Both the position numbers and the translations under genes were made by a program. A DNA stretch of 64,000 nucleotides from Entoloma clypeatum (Eukaryota; Basidiomycota; Agaricomycetes; Agaricales; Entolomataceae): NCBI GenBank assembly GCA_963565915.1, contig OY751487.1:310001-374000 (forward strand). Direction: 5' to 3'. Of this stretch, positions 29,582 to 39,836 are shown in pieces; the stretch's first letter is position 1; the number at the start of each line of letters is the position of its first letter. The notes under the pieces were generated by a model. That model saw nothing but the letters and a program-made list of their open reading frames with translations, ran no database searches and was not told the DNA's origin.

Positions 29582-30669
29582 GTTACTCCGCCGCTGGACC
29601 AAACCCTTAGGATGATGGACATAGACCATCAAAGCGAGCGGATGGGGCCGGAACAATTTGAAGAAGGGCTGATTGAACTTGACGGTTTGTCACATTCCTC
29701 TCTCAAACTTGACCAAATGGGAAATGCTAATAATCACGCACAGATGTTTGAACATATATTAGCCAGTACCAATGCAGATAGTATAGATCTCTTTAGCGAT
29801 GATCTGTACAAAAAATATATCAAACATTTTGCGTCCTGCACACACTGCAAAGAGAGAGAACACGCTCAGTGGATCTTAGATTCCGGCGCATCATTACACT
29901 TTACCCATGAGTTTAAAGACTTCGCATACTACAGGCCTCTCAAGGCTAAGCGATTTGTCCAAACAGCTGAAAAGGGAAAGAAACTGGAAATTCTCGGAGT
30001 TGGGGCCGTTCCAGTACGGCATACCCTAAACGGGGAAGTAAAAACCCATCTTCTCCGACCTGTATTCTACATTCCAGACATGGACACACGCCTATTGTCC
30101 CTAGGTGTCTTCCTTAATCACGGTTACAAAGTAGACGGAATGCGTGGAGAAATCAACATCTCCAAAGGACAGAACAAAATACAGTTCTCACCTCACATTC
30201 TTGGACAAACCATTTATTGGTTAGACACTGAAATACGCCATGACCAGATCCATGCGATCTCTAGCGAAATCACTGTCGAAACCTGGCACAAACGCCTTGG
30301 CCACCCAAATGACCAGGCGCTCAATAAGATTCCCACCAGTACCAAAGGAGTATCCAAAACATTAGTACATGAGAAATCACAGGAAAGCTGCACAGGGTGT
30401 CTCAAAGGGAAAATGCCGAATCAGTCATACCCCAATTCAATGACGAGGGCTGTCAAACCCTTCGATCTGATTCATTCAGACCTGAAACAGATATCCACGG
30501 CATCGTACCACAAGTTCAAATACTTCCTCACGTTTTTGGACGATTTTTCATCTCATGTCTGGGTCGTCTTGCTTAGAAAAAAGTCTGGTGCCATTACGGC
30601 ACTGAGACAGTTTCTTGCAATGATCCAGAACCAATTTGCTGCTACTCCTAAGAAGTGGCGAGTTGATGG
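28783..30669 (+). mobile_element. Copia3: internal copia fragment
   Basis: Plus-sense piece of a copia from mid-Gag to the integrase core, without LTRs. The left end is the junction with the GI arm; the right end is the GI-type LTR at 30670, which cuts the integrase just after WRVDG. Confidence 0.85.
29612..30669 (+). pseudogene. Copia3 protease and start of integrase
   Basis: WILDSGASLHFTHEF is the protease active site. TWHKRLGHPND and CTGCLKGKMP form the HHCC integrase zinc domain. DLIHSDLKQ carries the first catalytic Asp. The frame then runs into the LTR for some codons and stops. Sequence relatedness to Copia1 is clear but distant. Confidence 0.85.
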
Positions 30670-31025
30670 TGTTATGCTTAACAAACCGTTCCAAGGTTCG
30701 GGCAGAGTATGCAGGAAGTGGAAAGGCGAAGAGCAAAGTGATTGCTAAATCTAAGGAATGTAGCTATGGTACATGGGGTTTATATAGTACTGGCTACGAG
30801 CGGTAGCGAGTGAGTCAGTAGCTGCGGAAGGCAGTGCGGATGAGTCAGACGACTGCAGACTGAGTAATCCCTACTGCGGAGTGCGAGTCAGCGCGGGAGC
30901 GAAGTATACTAAAGGAGAATGGTAGAGTAAAGGTAAATGAATAAGCGGTCCGATGAGTCAAAGAAATAACGAAGGTACAATGCAAGGGAAAAGTGCGTAA
31001 CATACAAACCGGTAAGTCCGTAACA
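30670..31025 (-). repeat. GI-type LTR, left (3') copy
   Basis: 356 bp, TGTTATGC...CGTAACA. Internal CTGCGGA/GAGTCAG units repeat imperfectly. In element sense it is preceded by a GAGGAGGGGAACA purine tract (31038-31026). It interrupts Copia3. Confidence 0.88.
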
Positions 31026-31059
31026 TGTTCCCCTCCTCAAGCTCTGTGTCCTCACAGAG

Positions 31060-31422
31060 TCATTGTCCCCATCCTCCGGCATCGTTGTTGTTTGTCCAGG
31101 AGCCATTCTCCTTGAGGCTCCAATCGTCTATTAGCTCTTCGTTGATGGCGACGGCGAGCTCGAGACTCCGGACAGCTAGTCGGATGCGCCGGTTTTCAAT
31201 GACCAGCGTACGGGTGTAGTTCCCAAGGATTTGTTTTTCTTCGGGGGTTGGTGCGACGGGGAGGTCGGATAAAGAATGGAGGCGGATGTGCATCTGTCGA
31301 TGCAGGATGTCGGCGAGCGAGGCTTCTAGTGCATGGATCTGGTCTCTCATGGAGAGGGCTTCACCCATGAGGGCAGTGATGGCGGGGTTGGTTTCAGTGG
31401 ATGTGGTGGTGGCGGTGGACAT
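31060..31422 (-). CDS. GI third ORF, 120 aa, predicted coiled coil
   Basis: Lies after the integrase-chromodomain and ends ~35 bp before the LTR. It starts MSTATTTSTETNP; the middle (ALSMRDQIHALEASLADIL and IENRRIRLAVRSLELA) has heptad-like hydrophobic spacing. The frame is intact. No function known to me; its place suggests a separate structural or accessory product of this chromovirus lineage. The left arm carries a truncated copy fused to copia Gag. Confidence 0.6.
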   Translation of the reverse strand: MSTATTTSTETNPAITALMGEALSMRDQIHALEASLADILHRQMHIRLHSLSDLPVAPTPEEKQILGNYTRTLVIENRRIRLAVRSLELAVAINEELIDDWSLKENGSWTNNNDAGGWGQ

Positions 31423-32689
31423 GGTGCGGAGGATGTTGGAGAGATAGAGGAAGAATGGAGTAGCTATATTGAAGACGGAGCGGAGAACTCGGTGGGTTTT
31501 TGACTGATGAGGTCGATGCTGTTGCTGATTTCAACGGGTGTCTTTTATCGTGGACGTGACGGGTTCTGCCAATGGAAATCACGGATCAAATCTTGAGCGT
31601 TCTGAACATTAGCTCGCGGTTCCCATGTGTTCTCTTCTGGGCCATATCCTTCCCACTGGACGAGGTACTGGATCTTTCCGCGGAACTTTCGAGAGTCCAG
31701 GATCGTAGACACATGGTACTCTTCTCGTCCTTCGACGATGATCGGATCAGGGGCTGGTTTCTTTTTCTGGATGGCGTACTTCGGAGTTTCATATGGTGAC
31801 AACAGGGTCTCGTTGAACACAGGGTGAATCATCTTCCAAGTCTTCGGAAGATCAAGAAGGTACGCGCTAGCTCCTTTCTTCTCTAGGACTTTGAATGGTC
31901 CATGTCGGAGTGCATCAAGTTTCTTTGAGGGTTGATTGGTCCTGATGTTAGTCCCTTCCAGCCACACCTTGTCTCCGATGCGGTAGTCCCGAGACGGACT
32001 TCGCCATGTGTCAACTGTCTTCTTCATCTGATCCTGTGCTTGTTTCAGCGCAGCATTGGCTTCTTCTCGTGCCTGTTTGAGTTTTTTCAAGAAGTCGTTG
32101 GCAGCCGGATTGGTATCTTCTAACACGAGCTCTCCCTTCCATGGATGTAAACCGTAGTTGAGGTAGAATGGGGTGTGCTTCGTTGCCTGATGTTCCTTGT
32201 CATTGTACTGGAACTCTGCGATTGCGATCCATTCAGCCCAATCATCCTGTAGATGGTTGACAAAGTTTTGTAGGAACGCTTCTGTCTCCTGATGCGATCG
32301 TTCGGCCTGTCCATCAGTCTGTGGGTGGTATGCGGTGGACAGGTTCCTCTTGATCCCTAGCATGCGGCAGAGTATCTCCATGAACTTCGCAGTGAACTGC
32401 GGCCCCCTATCGCTGATGATCTTCTTTGGGATCCCATGAAGCTTCCATATCTGATCCCGATAGATCTTGGCTAATCCTTCCGCTGATAGTTCCACGGTTG
32501 TCGGAATGAGGTGAAGCATCTTTGAATGTCTATCCGTGATGACCAGAATTGCATTTTTTCCATCAGATTCTGGTATCGGTCCCACGACGTCGATCCCTAT
32601 GTCTTCCCATGGGTGACTTGGTGCTGCATGGGGATGTAGCGGAGCATGTCACTTTTGTCGGTTAATCTTGTTGCGTTGACAAGTGTCGC
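31235..32689 (-). repeat. Right arm of 1455-bp inverted duplication
   Basis: Pairs with 27328-28782; spacer 28783-31234 (2452 bp). This arm is in its natural place inside GI, so the left arm is the secondary copy. Confidence 0.9.
31545..32646 (-). pseudogene. GI integrase with chromodomain
   Basis: Frame continues from RNase H except for a TGA at 32651-32649. Integrase core with IDVVGPIP (first Asp), IISDRGPQF and DGQAERSHQE; C-terminal chromodomain (IQYLVQWEGYGPEE, NTWEP), which in chromoviruses guides integration to marked chromatin. Otherwise undamaged to its stop at 31545. Confidence 0.88.
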
Positions 32690-33376
32690 AACCCTTCACG
32701 TACTTCTTCACATCATGCAGTATGGTAGGCCACCAGTAGGTGTGAGTGAGGAGTTCATGTGTCCGGTACTGTCCTGGATGTCCAGCCACTGGTGTATCGT
32801 GTGATTCAAACATCAATTCTTGTCGCAATTGTGGATCTGGTGGGACATAGACTCGTTCGCCTGCATATGTGATGCCGTTTTCCTGTTGATACCAATGAGG
32901 ATTCTTCTTTAGACCCTGGGCTACTTCTGTCTCCATGCGGTTTGAACCCTTGATGCGTGCAATCCACAGATTTTCGATGGTCGTGACGTTTCCAATTTTG
33001 ATGGAATCAGATGTTTCACCCCCTTCAAAGAATTCTTCCTCCGTGAACATCTCCATTTGTACCACATCTTCTGATTCCAACCGTTTCAAGAATAGTCCCT
33101 CCTTGAGCATCTGGTCACTGTCCTGTGGTTCAAGCTCCGCTTCATACCAGGGTAAACGTGACAGGATGTCTGCTTTTGCATTGGTCTTGCCAGGTACATG
33201 CCATAATTCAAAGTCATAGTCTTGTAACTTCATTTTCCAGCGTCGCTGTCGTTGATTCAGGTCCTGAGGACGACGGAAATATTCCAGGTTCTTGTGATCG
33301 GTCAAGATCTCGAAACGTTCCCTGGCTTCAAGCAGATAGTGTCTCCAATCTTTCAATGCTTCCACGACTGCCAGGA
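32649..33376 (-). pseudogene. GI RNase H end and integrase zinc domain
   Basis: Continues RNase H after the nested insert: ALKDWRHYLLEARERFEIL, TDHKNLEYF and DILSRLP. It then runs to the integrase zinc domain (H in HDTPVAGHPGQ, C-x2-C in CDTCQRNK). Removing the insert together with one CAGGA copy restores the frame with the upstream part at 35668. Confidence 0.85.
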
Positions 33377-33834
33377 TGTTATGGTTGACAAACCCATGCG
33401 ATGCTTAGGCAGAGAGGCTTAAGTAGCAAAGGCGGATACCAAGGTGATTGCTAGATCTGGGGAATACATGCAATGTATGTACCCTATATATACTAGAAGG
33501 TTGAGTCATCTAGATGACTCTAGAGCGGTTCCGGTCTGACTCCAGAAGCGGACCCGGAGTAGGTGTCTATGGTAACTGCTGCGGTGTGAGTCAGAGTATC
33601 TAAGTATAGTCCAATAAGTAACACGATGTCAAGGATGTGTGAGAGTAACCATCTAGATATGGTAACGATGACCATACTGTAGTGAGTAAGCGGAGGCCGG
33701 GGCCCGAATGATGTAAAAGTGAATAGTAAGCATGAAACCAATAGATAAGATGAAACTGGCCATTAATCAGATAAGGCCTCTATGTCTTGTATCTTGTCTG
33801 AGCGATCAATGCCATGGATAGCGAATCCATAACA
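33377..33834 (-). repeat. 3' LTR of the non-autonomous element
   Basis: 458 bp; no difference found from 35210-35667, implying very recent insertion. A TATATATA box precedes the predicted RNA start AGATCTAGC. Confidence 0.93.
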
Positions 33835-33849
33835 TTACCCCCTTCTCAA
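33835..33849 (-). promoter_or_regulatory. Polypurine tract of the non-autonomous element
   Basis: TTGAGAAGGGGGTAA in element sense, touching the 3' LTR. A near copy (CTTGAAAAGGGGGTAG) lies inside the element near 34181-34196. Confidence 0.75.
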
Positions 33850-34190
33850 AGGTTTTCGTCCCGAAAACAATCTTGAAAAAACAATCTTGATGTACCATTT
33901 TGCAACCAAGGTTTTCAAAAATTGCGCTTGAGATCGTTCGTCGATTTCTTCTTCCAACTCCGTAGCGTCTCTCCATTGTTGTTCATCTTCCTCCTCCCAT
34001 GCTCTCGTTGTTTGTCTTCATCCTCCAATCTCCATCGTCGTCCGACTCCATCATCCAACTCCATTGCTTGATTCCATCGCCCAACTCTGTCGTTGTTCCT
34101 CTTCATCCTCCATCTTCGACCATTGTCGTCTTCATCTTCCAACTCTGTCGTTCCTCTCCTTCGTTGGTTCTCCCATCCTCTACCCCCTTT

Positions 34191-35174
34191 TCAAGATTTG
34201 GCGTCCCGACAAATATACATCTCCCCCAGGTGTCGAGAGTCCCGAAAAGATCCAAAGGCTCCATTGGAGCGAAAAAAAAAAAAATTCTGTGTTTCGCACT
34301 GTTGTGACTTGTGGTGTGTTCTGTTGACCAATCTTTTGGTGTGGTGGTGCAATGCGCCAAGCGCCTTACTTGCTGATGTGCCTTGCGTCTTATATGGCAA
34401 TCCTGGACCAATGCTCCCTGAGCCTGACATGGTTCCCAAGGAAAAACGATGCGCCGTCCAATAGTGATGGACCCTGATGTGTGTCTCTGATGAGCTGTGA
34501 TAAGCTCCTGATGTGTCTGATGGTGTCTCCCAGTGTGGGAATGATTCTCTCCATATGGTGTTGTGGCAGTGTAGCTTCCCAATCATGTGGCTGTGCGATG
34601 ATGTCGATATGTGGCTGTGTTTGATGATGCAGCTCTGTGGCTGTGCGGTGATATACTTCTTGTGGCTGTGCGATGATGTCAATGTGTGGCTGTGCACTGA
34701 TGCCAAGATGTGGCTGTGCACTAATGTGCTTCTTGTGGCTGTGCACTGATGCACTTCTGTGGCTGTGCAGCTGAGGTAATCGGTGGCTGTGTAACTTCTT
34801 TGATGCGCTCCTAGTAGCATAGAGCTTCGGCAGATGTTGGCAAGAGGTGGTAGCTCGTCGTGAGCAATAGCGATGAGTGTGAGTCTTCTGAACCGAGCAA
34901 TGGCTCCAGGTCCCTTCCTGCTGTCCTTGATGACCTCCACAGGGTAATCCATTCCTGAACCGAGCAACATGCTCCAGGTTCCTTCCTGCAGTCGTCGATG
35001 ACCTGCACAGGGTAGTCCATCCCTGAACCGAGCAACGTGCTCAAGGTTCTCTTCGTCCAGCTGGTCGTTGCTGGCCCTGACTCCAAGCGTTGAGCTTGAG
35101 TCGTCCTGCCCTGGAAAGGTCATCCAAGGGCTGAGCGTCGTTGCGTGCATTCTTGACCTCGGTAGGTAGCTCAT
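34191..35174 (-). CDS. ORF of the non-autonomous element, 327 aa, unknown
   Basis: Sense frame covering most of the internal region. ATG at 35174 (MSYLPRSRMHATTL); the frame is open back to within 3 nt of the 5' LTR. It spans three ~65-bp tandem units (about 34892-35047) and ten copies of GTGGCTGTG (about 34588-34795), which give a Ser/Thr/His-rich middle (HSHTLTSSHSHKK type). No known domain. Because the frame is repeat-derived it may be fortuitous; its length in a young element makes it worth noting. Confidence 0.4.
   Translation of the reverse strand: MSYLPRSRMHATTLSPWMTFPGQDDSSSTLGVRASNDQLDEENLEHVARFRDGLPCAGHRRLQEGTWSMLLGSGMDYPVEVIKDSRKGPGAIARFRRLTLIAIAHDELPPLANICRSSMLLGAHQRSYTATDYLSCTATEVHQCTATRSTLVHSHILASVHSHTLTSSHSHKKYITAQPQSCIIKHSHISTSSHSHMIGKLHCHNTIWRESFPHWETPSDTSGAYHSSSETHIRVHHYWTAHRFSLGTMSGSGSIGPGLPYKTQGTSASKALGALHHHTKRLVNRTHHKSQQCETQNFFFFRSNGAFGSFRDSRHLGEMYICRDAKS
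34588..35047. repeat. Two tandem-repeat blocks inside the non-autonomous element
   Basis: Ten GTGGCTGTG motifs at ~20-30-bp spacing (34588-34795), and three ~65-bp units containing AACCGAGCAA and CTCCAGGT (34892-35047). Confidence 0.7.
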
Positions 35175-35196
35175 TCCTCTCCGAGTAAGCCTGGTG

Positions 35197-35208
35197 AGAT
35201 CTAGCAAT
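35197..35208 (-). promoter_or_regulatory. Self-primer binding site of the non-autonomous element
   Basis: ATTGCTAGATCT in element sense, one base after the 5' LTR. It is complementary over 12 nt to AGATCTAGCAAT in the LTR (35291-35280), ~30 nt downstream of the TATA box, where the RNA should start. Confidence 0.75.
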
Positions 35209-35209
35209 A

Positions 35210-35667
35210 TGTTATGGTTGACAAACCCATGCGATGCTTAGGCAGAGAGGCTTAAGTAGCAAAGGCGGATACCAAGGTGATTGCTAGATCTGGGGAATAC
35301 ATGCAATGTATGTACCCTATATATACTAGAAGGTTGAGTCATCTAGATGACTCTAGAGCGGTTCCGGTCTGACTCCAGAAGCGGACCCGGAGTAGGTGTC
35401 TATGGTAACTGCTGCGGTGTGAGTCAGAGTATCTAAGTATAGTCCAATAAGTAACACGATGTCAAGGATGTGTGAGAGTAACCATCTAGATATGGTAACG
35501 ATGACCATACTGTAGTGAGTAAGCGGAGGCCGGGGCCCGAATGATGTAAAAGTGAATAGTAAGCATGAAACCAATAGATAAGATGAAACTGGCCATTAAT
35601 CAGATAAGGCCTCTATGTCTTGTATCTTGTCTGAGCGATCAATGCCATGGATAGCGAATCCATAACA
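35210..35667 (-). repeat. 5' LTR of the non-autonomous element
   Basis: 458 bp, partner of 33377-33834. TATA box near 35325-35317 and predicted RNA start at about 35291. Confidence 0.93.
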
Positions 35668-37449
35668 CAGGAGTTCTTTGTCGTATATCTCGTAATTCTG
35701 TTCGGCCGCGGACATGGTCCGCGACAAGAACGCGATGGGGTGCCATTTGTCGTCTTGCTTCTGAGAGAGTACTGCTCCAATTGCATAGCCTGATGCATCG
35801 GTTTCCACCCTGAACTGTCCCTCTGGTTTTGGTAATGCCAAGACTGGTGCCGATGTAATTGCCCGTATGAGACCTTCAATGGCTTGCTGCTCTGTTGGTC
35901 CCCAAGTAAATGCCATACCGCCTGTGAGCGCGGTGAGAGGTTTCGCGATGTTTGAGTACCCTTCAATAAAACGTCGATAGAAGTTAGCAAATCCAAGGAA
36001 CTTCTGAACTTCCTTTTTTGATGTGGGTGCTCGCCAGTTTCGAATTGTATCCACCTTCTCAGTTTCCATCTCCACACATCCCTCACCAACCACATATCCC
36101 AATATAGGACATTTCGTTACTTCCCATAAACACTTCTTCTCCTTTAGGAACAGATCATTGTCCGATAGGATCTGTAGGATTTCTTCAGTGTTTCGCGTGA
36201 GTTCTTCCTTGGTTTTACCGATAACCACAATGTCATCCATGTAGATCACGCAGATACGTCGGCGGATCTGGTCCTGGAATAGACTAGCCATCATTCGAGA
36301 GAACGTTCCCGGGGAGTTGCAAAGACCAAAAAACATGACAAATGGTTTGAACAATCCTCGACTGGTGAGGAAGGCAGCTTTCCATTCATTGCCCTCCTTA
36401 ATCTGGACGTTGTTATAGCCCCACATGATGTCCATTTTGTTGAAGTAGACCGCATCTTTCAGTACGTCCAAGAGATCGGATATTTGTGGGAGTGGGAACT
36501 TGTCTTTGACCGTGAATTTATTGACCATGCAGTAATCTTGTACCAATCGTTTGGACCCATCCTTTTTGTTGATGAAGAAGCAAGGGGAGGCATAAGGGGA
36601 TTTGGATGGGCGGATCTTTCCCGTTGATAGACCCTCGTCAATGAATGCGTCCAATTCTTCTTGTTCCTTTTGCGTCATAGGATATGTATTTCCCCCTAGT
36701 TCCTTTGGTGCGTCCGGTGTAAGTTCGATACCATGGTCCCATTCCCTCTCCTTTGGGATCTTGTCAAAGTTCTCTTTCTCGAAAAGATGAGCAAATCGTT
36801 CAACATATGAGGGTCGTTTGGTTGTGGGAGGTGGTGTGGGAGTGACAGCTTCCAAAATAGGGTCTCCAGGCTTCCATTTCTGATCCGACTTTTTGGGTGC
36901 ATCTTTGTCGCGCACTTCAACCATGCGAACCCGGTGTTTGCAACCATTAAGGTTAATCCTGAAATCCGAGTGTTTGGTCCGACATGTTGTTGGGCACCGG
37001 TTAAATGTTACCGCGCCGGTTGTCCAATTGATGGTGGGGTTGTGGTGTACCAACCAGTCATGTCCCAAGAGCATGTCCGTCCTCCCAATGTCTAGTACCA
37101 TTGCTTCCATGGTTTCCTGATGTGCTCCCAAATCCAGCTTGACTTCGGCAAGTTGGCTCGCTTTCTGTTGTCGATTTGGTGATCCATCCGCATTTAGAAT
37201 TGCTATGGGTGGTATTCCTCGTGTGGGGAGGTTCTGTTCGCGTACTATTCTGGGATGAATGCATGTGCGTTCACATCCGCTGTCAACCTCAGGTCGGATA
37301 ACCTTTGGTCCTCGTCGTGTTTTGAGCTGCGCTAACAGCCTGATTTCTCGTCTTTTCAGAGGTTTATCTCCCTTCACAATCTTAGTCGACGCAGCGGCTC
37401 GCTTGGCAGGGATGACATAGGTTCTATTGTCTGCAGTCATACAAGGCAA
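35668..37449 (-). pseudogene. GI protease, reverse transcriptase and start of RNase H
   Basis: PEVDSGCERTCIHP is the protease active site, with MLLGHDWLVHHNP as the second conserved retropepsin strand. RT shows RLVQDYCMVNKFT, MDIMWGYNNVQI and the catalytic YMDD (CVIYMDDIVV). RNase H starts at FRVETDASGYAIGAVLSQ. No stop in this segment; it is broken only by the nested element at 35667. Confidence 0.9.
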
Positions 37450-37490
37450 GCAAGTCCGTTTAATAGATAAGGGTTGCGACTTAGCGTCAT

Positions 37491-38357
37491 TTAATCGGAC
37501 CCTTCAGGAAATACCTTCTCGTCGGCTTCTAAGATTGTGGTTTCATCATTCTCAGCATCTTCCTCGGACACCTTCCTAATCCTTCTGGAGTTCTTCTTTG
37601 GCTTGCGGCAGTTGCGCGCGATATGGCCTTCTTGGTCACAGTTGAAACACTTGCGACCATCTTTCTTCTTTGGAGCGCTACAGTCTTTAGCCAGATGACC
37701 GAAGCGTTGACAGTTGTAGCAACGGGCTACTCCTGCTTTGTCGATCTTTATGGCCTTGCCCTGACCACCATAAGTGGTACCCAATCCGGTGCGCATGTCG
37801 CCGCCACCTCGGATGACCAGTGCATGTCCTTCCATCTGTCGTCCCTTGTTTCGGATCTCCTTTGCCTAATCGGTGTACGTCTTGCCATCGCTAGCCACTT
37901 GTTCAGAGATTCTGCGGTTGACGTTCTTCTCTAGGATGTATTTCCCAGTTTCTTCGCCAAGGTTTGACAGCTTCAAGAGTTCTTCGAATTCATCCAAGAA
38001 TTCATCAACGGTACGTTTCTCTTGTTTCAGGACTTCAAGTCTGGCTTTGGCAGCGACCGACTTGTTGGCGATGGAGAATCGTGTGGCGATATCATCGGAG
38101 AAACCTAGCCAGGTGATGTTCTCGTTGTCAACAGCAAGAGCATCTAACTTGTTACTGGCCCAGTGTCTGCCGGACCCTTCCATCATGCGGGATAGCACTG
38201 CAAGAATCTTCTGATCGTCTGTGAGGCTCTTTTGGAACCTGATGTATAGTTTGGTGGCTTTCCACCACTCGTCAAAGGTGTATCTGTCCTTGAACATCCC
38301 AGGATCCTTGATGATCTTGGATGTATCCATTGTTTGTACAGCCAGAGCTTCTGCCAT
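37491..38357 (-). pseudogene. GI Gag with two CCHC zinc knuckles
   Basis: Capsid-like helical body (FDEWWKATKLYIRFQK, EEFEELLKLSNLGEE region), then a single in-frame TAG at 37868-37866 (CAG to TAG would explain it). The same frame continues to two knuckles, CYNCQRFGHLAKDC and CFNCDQEGHIARNC, and an acidic end. Pol is in another frame. Confidence 0.85.
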
Positions 38358-38359
38358 GT

Positions 38360-38944
38360 TTAGAGTCTGCGGAGGAGAAGAGGAGTCGGGTTGTTGGGAT
38401 GAAGATGGGGTTCGGGATACAGGTAAGGATTGAAAATGAGTCCCTGTTCTAGGCGTCTGTTCGATATCTGACTGCGCGGAGTCAAAAGTAAATTCGTCAG
38501 GGGACTCGTCGGCGGAATCGGTGGCAAAACGTTCAGAGTATTTCCTCTGTAAATCTCTAAGGAATCTCTGTTCCTGCGCGTCTGTTGGTCTCGAGAAGGG
38601 GTCAAGTCTCTCGTTTCGTGCCCAGCGGTTGTACTCGGTTTGTTGTTCTTCAATGGTGAAGTGGGCGTAGATCTGCTGCTTCGAGTAAGACGTGATGATG
38701 TGGCTCTGGGACGTCTCGATGTGAGCGTCCTAATCAATCTTCTGATAACGGTTGTCTGGACACCGATAAACTCTCTGATCTCTGTGATCCGACCTGTCTG
38801 AGGTCCTTCTTGAACGCGAAAACTTTCGAGTTCGTTCTGTCGGGCGTTGTAACGCGCGATCTGGTGTTGCCGAGCAAGATGGATGCTCTCTGCTATCTCG
38901 CCGTGGGGGCGATGCTCGTCGTTGTCTAGTTCTTCGTCAAGCAC
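38360..38944 (-). pseudogene. GI N-terminal Gag-region ORF
   Basis: 194-aa frame ending just before the Gag frame, rich in Arg/Ser/Thr/Pro with a helical start (MLDEELDNDEHRPHGEIAES). It may be the N-terminal Gag extension separated by a shift, or an independent leader ORF. Confidence 0.5.
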
Positions 38945-39135
38945 CTGCTGTAGGATGCGACGGATCTCCGATTCGATGTACTGCTGGATGAGTGTAAAAT
39001 TGATACTGTCTCGAGGACTTAGCTCCTCCTGTCGGGCTTCTGGCGTGCTGAATGGGTTACTGGTGAAGTCTTCAAAGAAGCGCGACGTCTTGACTCGTCT
39101 GGTAGTTGCTCTCTTCGCTCTGGGCGAACCTAACG

Positions 39136-39145
39136 AGATTTAGCA
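39136..39145 (-). promoter_or_regulatory. Self-primer binding site of GI
   Basis: TGCTAAATCT in element sense, 4 nt after the 5' LTR, complementary over 10 nt to AGATTTAGCA in the LTR (39232-39223) just downstream of the TATATAA box (39267-39257). Confidence 0.72.
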
Positions 39146-39148
39146 GTT

Positions 39149-39550
39149 TGTTATGCTTAACAAACCGTTCCAAGGTTCGGGCAGAGTATGCAGGAAAGTG
39201 GAAAGGCGAAGAGCAAAGTGATTGCTAAATCTAAGGAATCTACTATAGTACAAGAGGTTTATATAGGTACTGACTATAGGCGGTAGCGGATGAGTCAGTA
39301 CTGCGGAAGGCAGTGCGCATGAGTAAGGCGACTGCGGAAGGCTATGTACAGTGAGTAAGCTGACTGCGGAAAGCGAGTCAGCACGGGAGCGAAGTATACT
39401 AAAGGGGATGACGAAGTAATGTAATGAGTCAGACTGGGAATCGAAGGTTGCGAAAGTAGACGTTAGACATAGTGAGTTCATAAGAGGGCGCCGAGTCAGG
39501 CCGATAGGTAAAAGATATGACGTGGTCCTCATACCATAGAGTCCGTAACA
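39149..39550 (-). repeat. GI-type LTR, right (5') copy
   Basis: 402 bp, TGTTATGC...CGTAACA, with internal CTGCGGA repeats. The length difference to the left copy lies in these repeats. Confidence 0.88.
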
Positions 39551-39572
39551 CATGCATGGTCAACAGATGGAC

Positions 39573-39836
39573 AGATGGGTGGGTGTGCTTGCTGGGTTGG
39601 TGTGGGTGATGGTGATGGATGTCTGCGCTTCCAATCCATGCTTGGGTGGGCAGACATGCCATGAACCGGCGTAGCCCTCAGATCATCAGTTTGGTGGTGA
39701 AAAATACTGATGTAGAGATGGGTGGGTGTGCTTCCTGGTTGGTGTGTGTGATGGGCGTCCACTCTTCCAATCCATGCTCAGGTGGGCAGACACATGGTGA
39801 ACCAGCATAGCTCTCGGGTCATCAGTTTGGTAGCAT
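39573..39836 (+). repeat. Two-unit tandem repeat, period ~143 bp
   Basis: AGATGGGTGGGTGTGCTT starts both units (39573, 39716); the units share CTTCCAATCCATGCT and ATCAGTTTGGT in register. Confidence 0.75.

Larger units (their letters stand above)
33377..35667 (-). mobile_element. Young non-autonomous LTR retrotransposon (2291 bp)
   Basis: Two 458-bp LTRs that I read as identical (33377-33834, 35210-35667), ends TGTTATGG/CCATAACA, and a 5-bp duplication CAGGA on both sides. The internal region is only 1375 bp and has no gag, protease, RT or integrase motif. Minus orientation follows from the purine tract GAGAAGGGGGTAA beside the left LTR and a self-primer site beside the right one. The LTR end sequence and self-primer resemble GI, so GI-type machinery may mobilise it (inference). 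It carries one sense ORF (34191-35174). Confidence 0.93.
30670..39550 (-). mobile_element. GI: Ty3/gypsy chromovirus, decayed, with nested insertion
   Basis: Element order on the minus strand: LTR (39149-39550), self-primer site, gag, zinc knuckles, protease, RT, RNase H (split by the insert at 33377-35667), integrase-chromodomain, third ORF, polypurine tract, LTR (30670-31025). The two LTRs differ in length (402 and 356 bp) and in sequence, and the flanks (GATGG left, CATGC right) are not a duplication. The whole is therefore probably a recombinant of two family members rather than one insertion. Nonsense codons lie in gag (37868-37866) and between RNase H and integrase (32651-32649). Confidence 0.85.

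Noticed and set aside
30670..39550. GI as a single simple insertion
   Set aside because: The LTRs differ in length and sequence and the flanks GATGG and CATGC do not match, so recombination is more likely.
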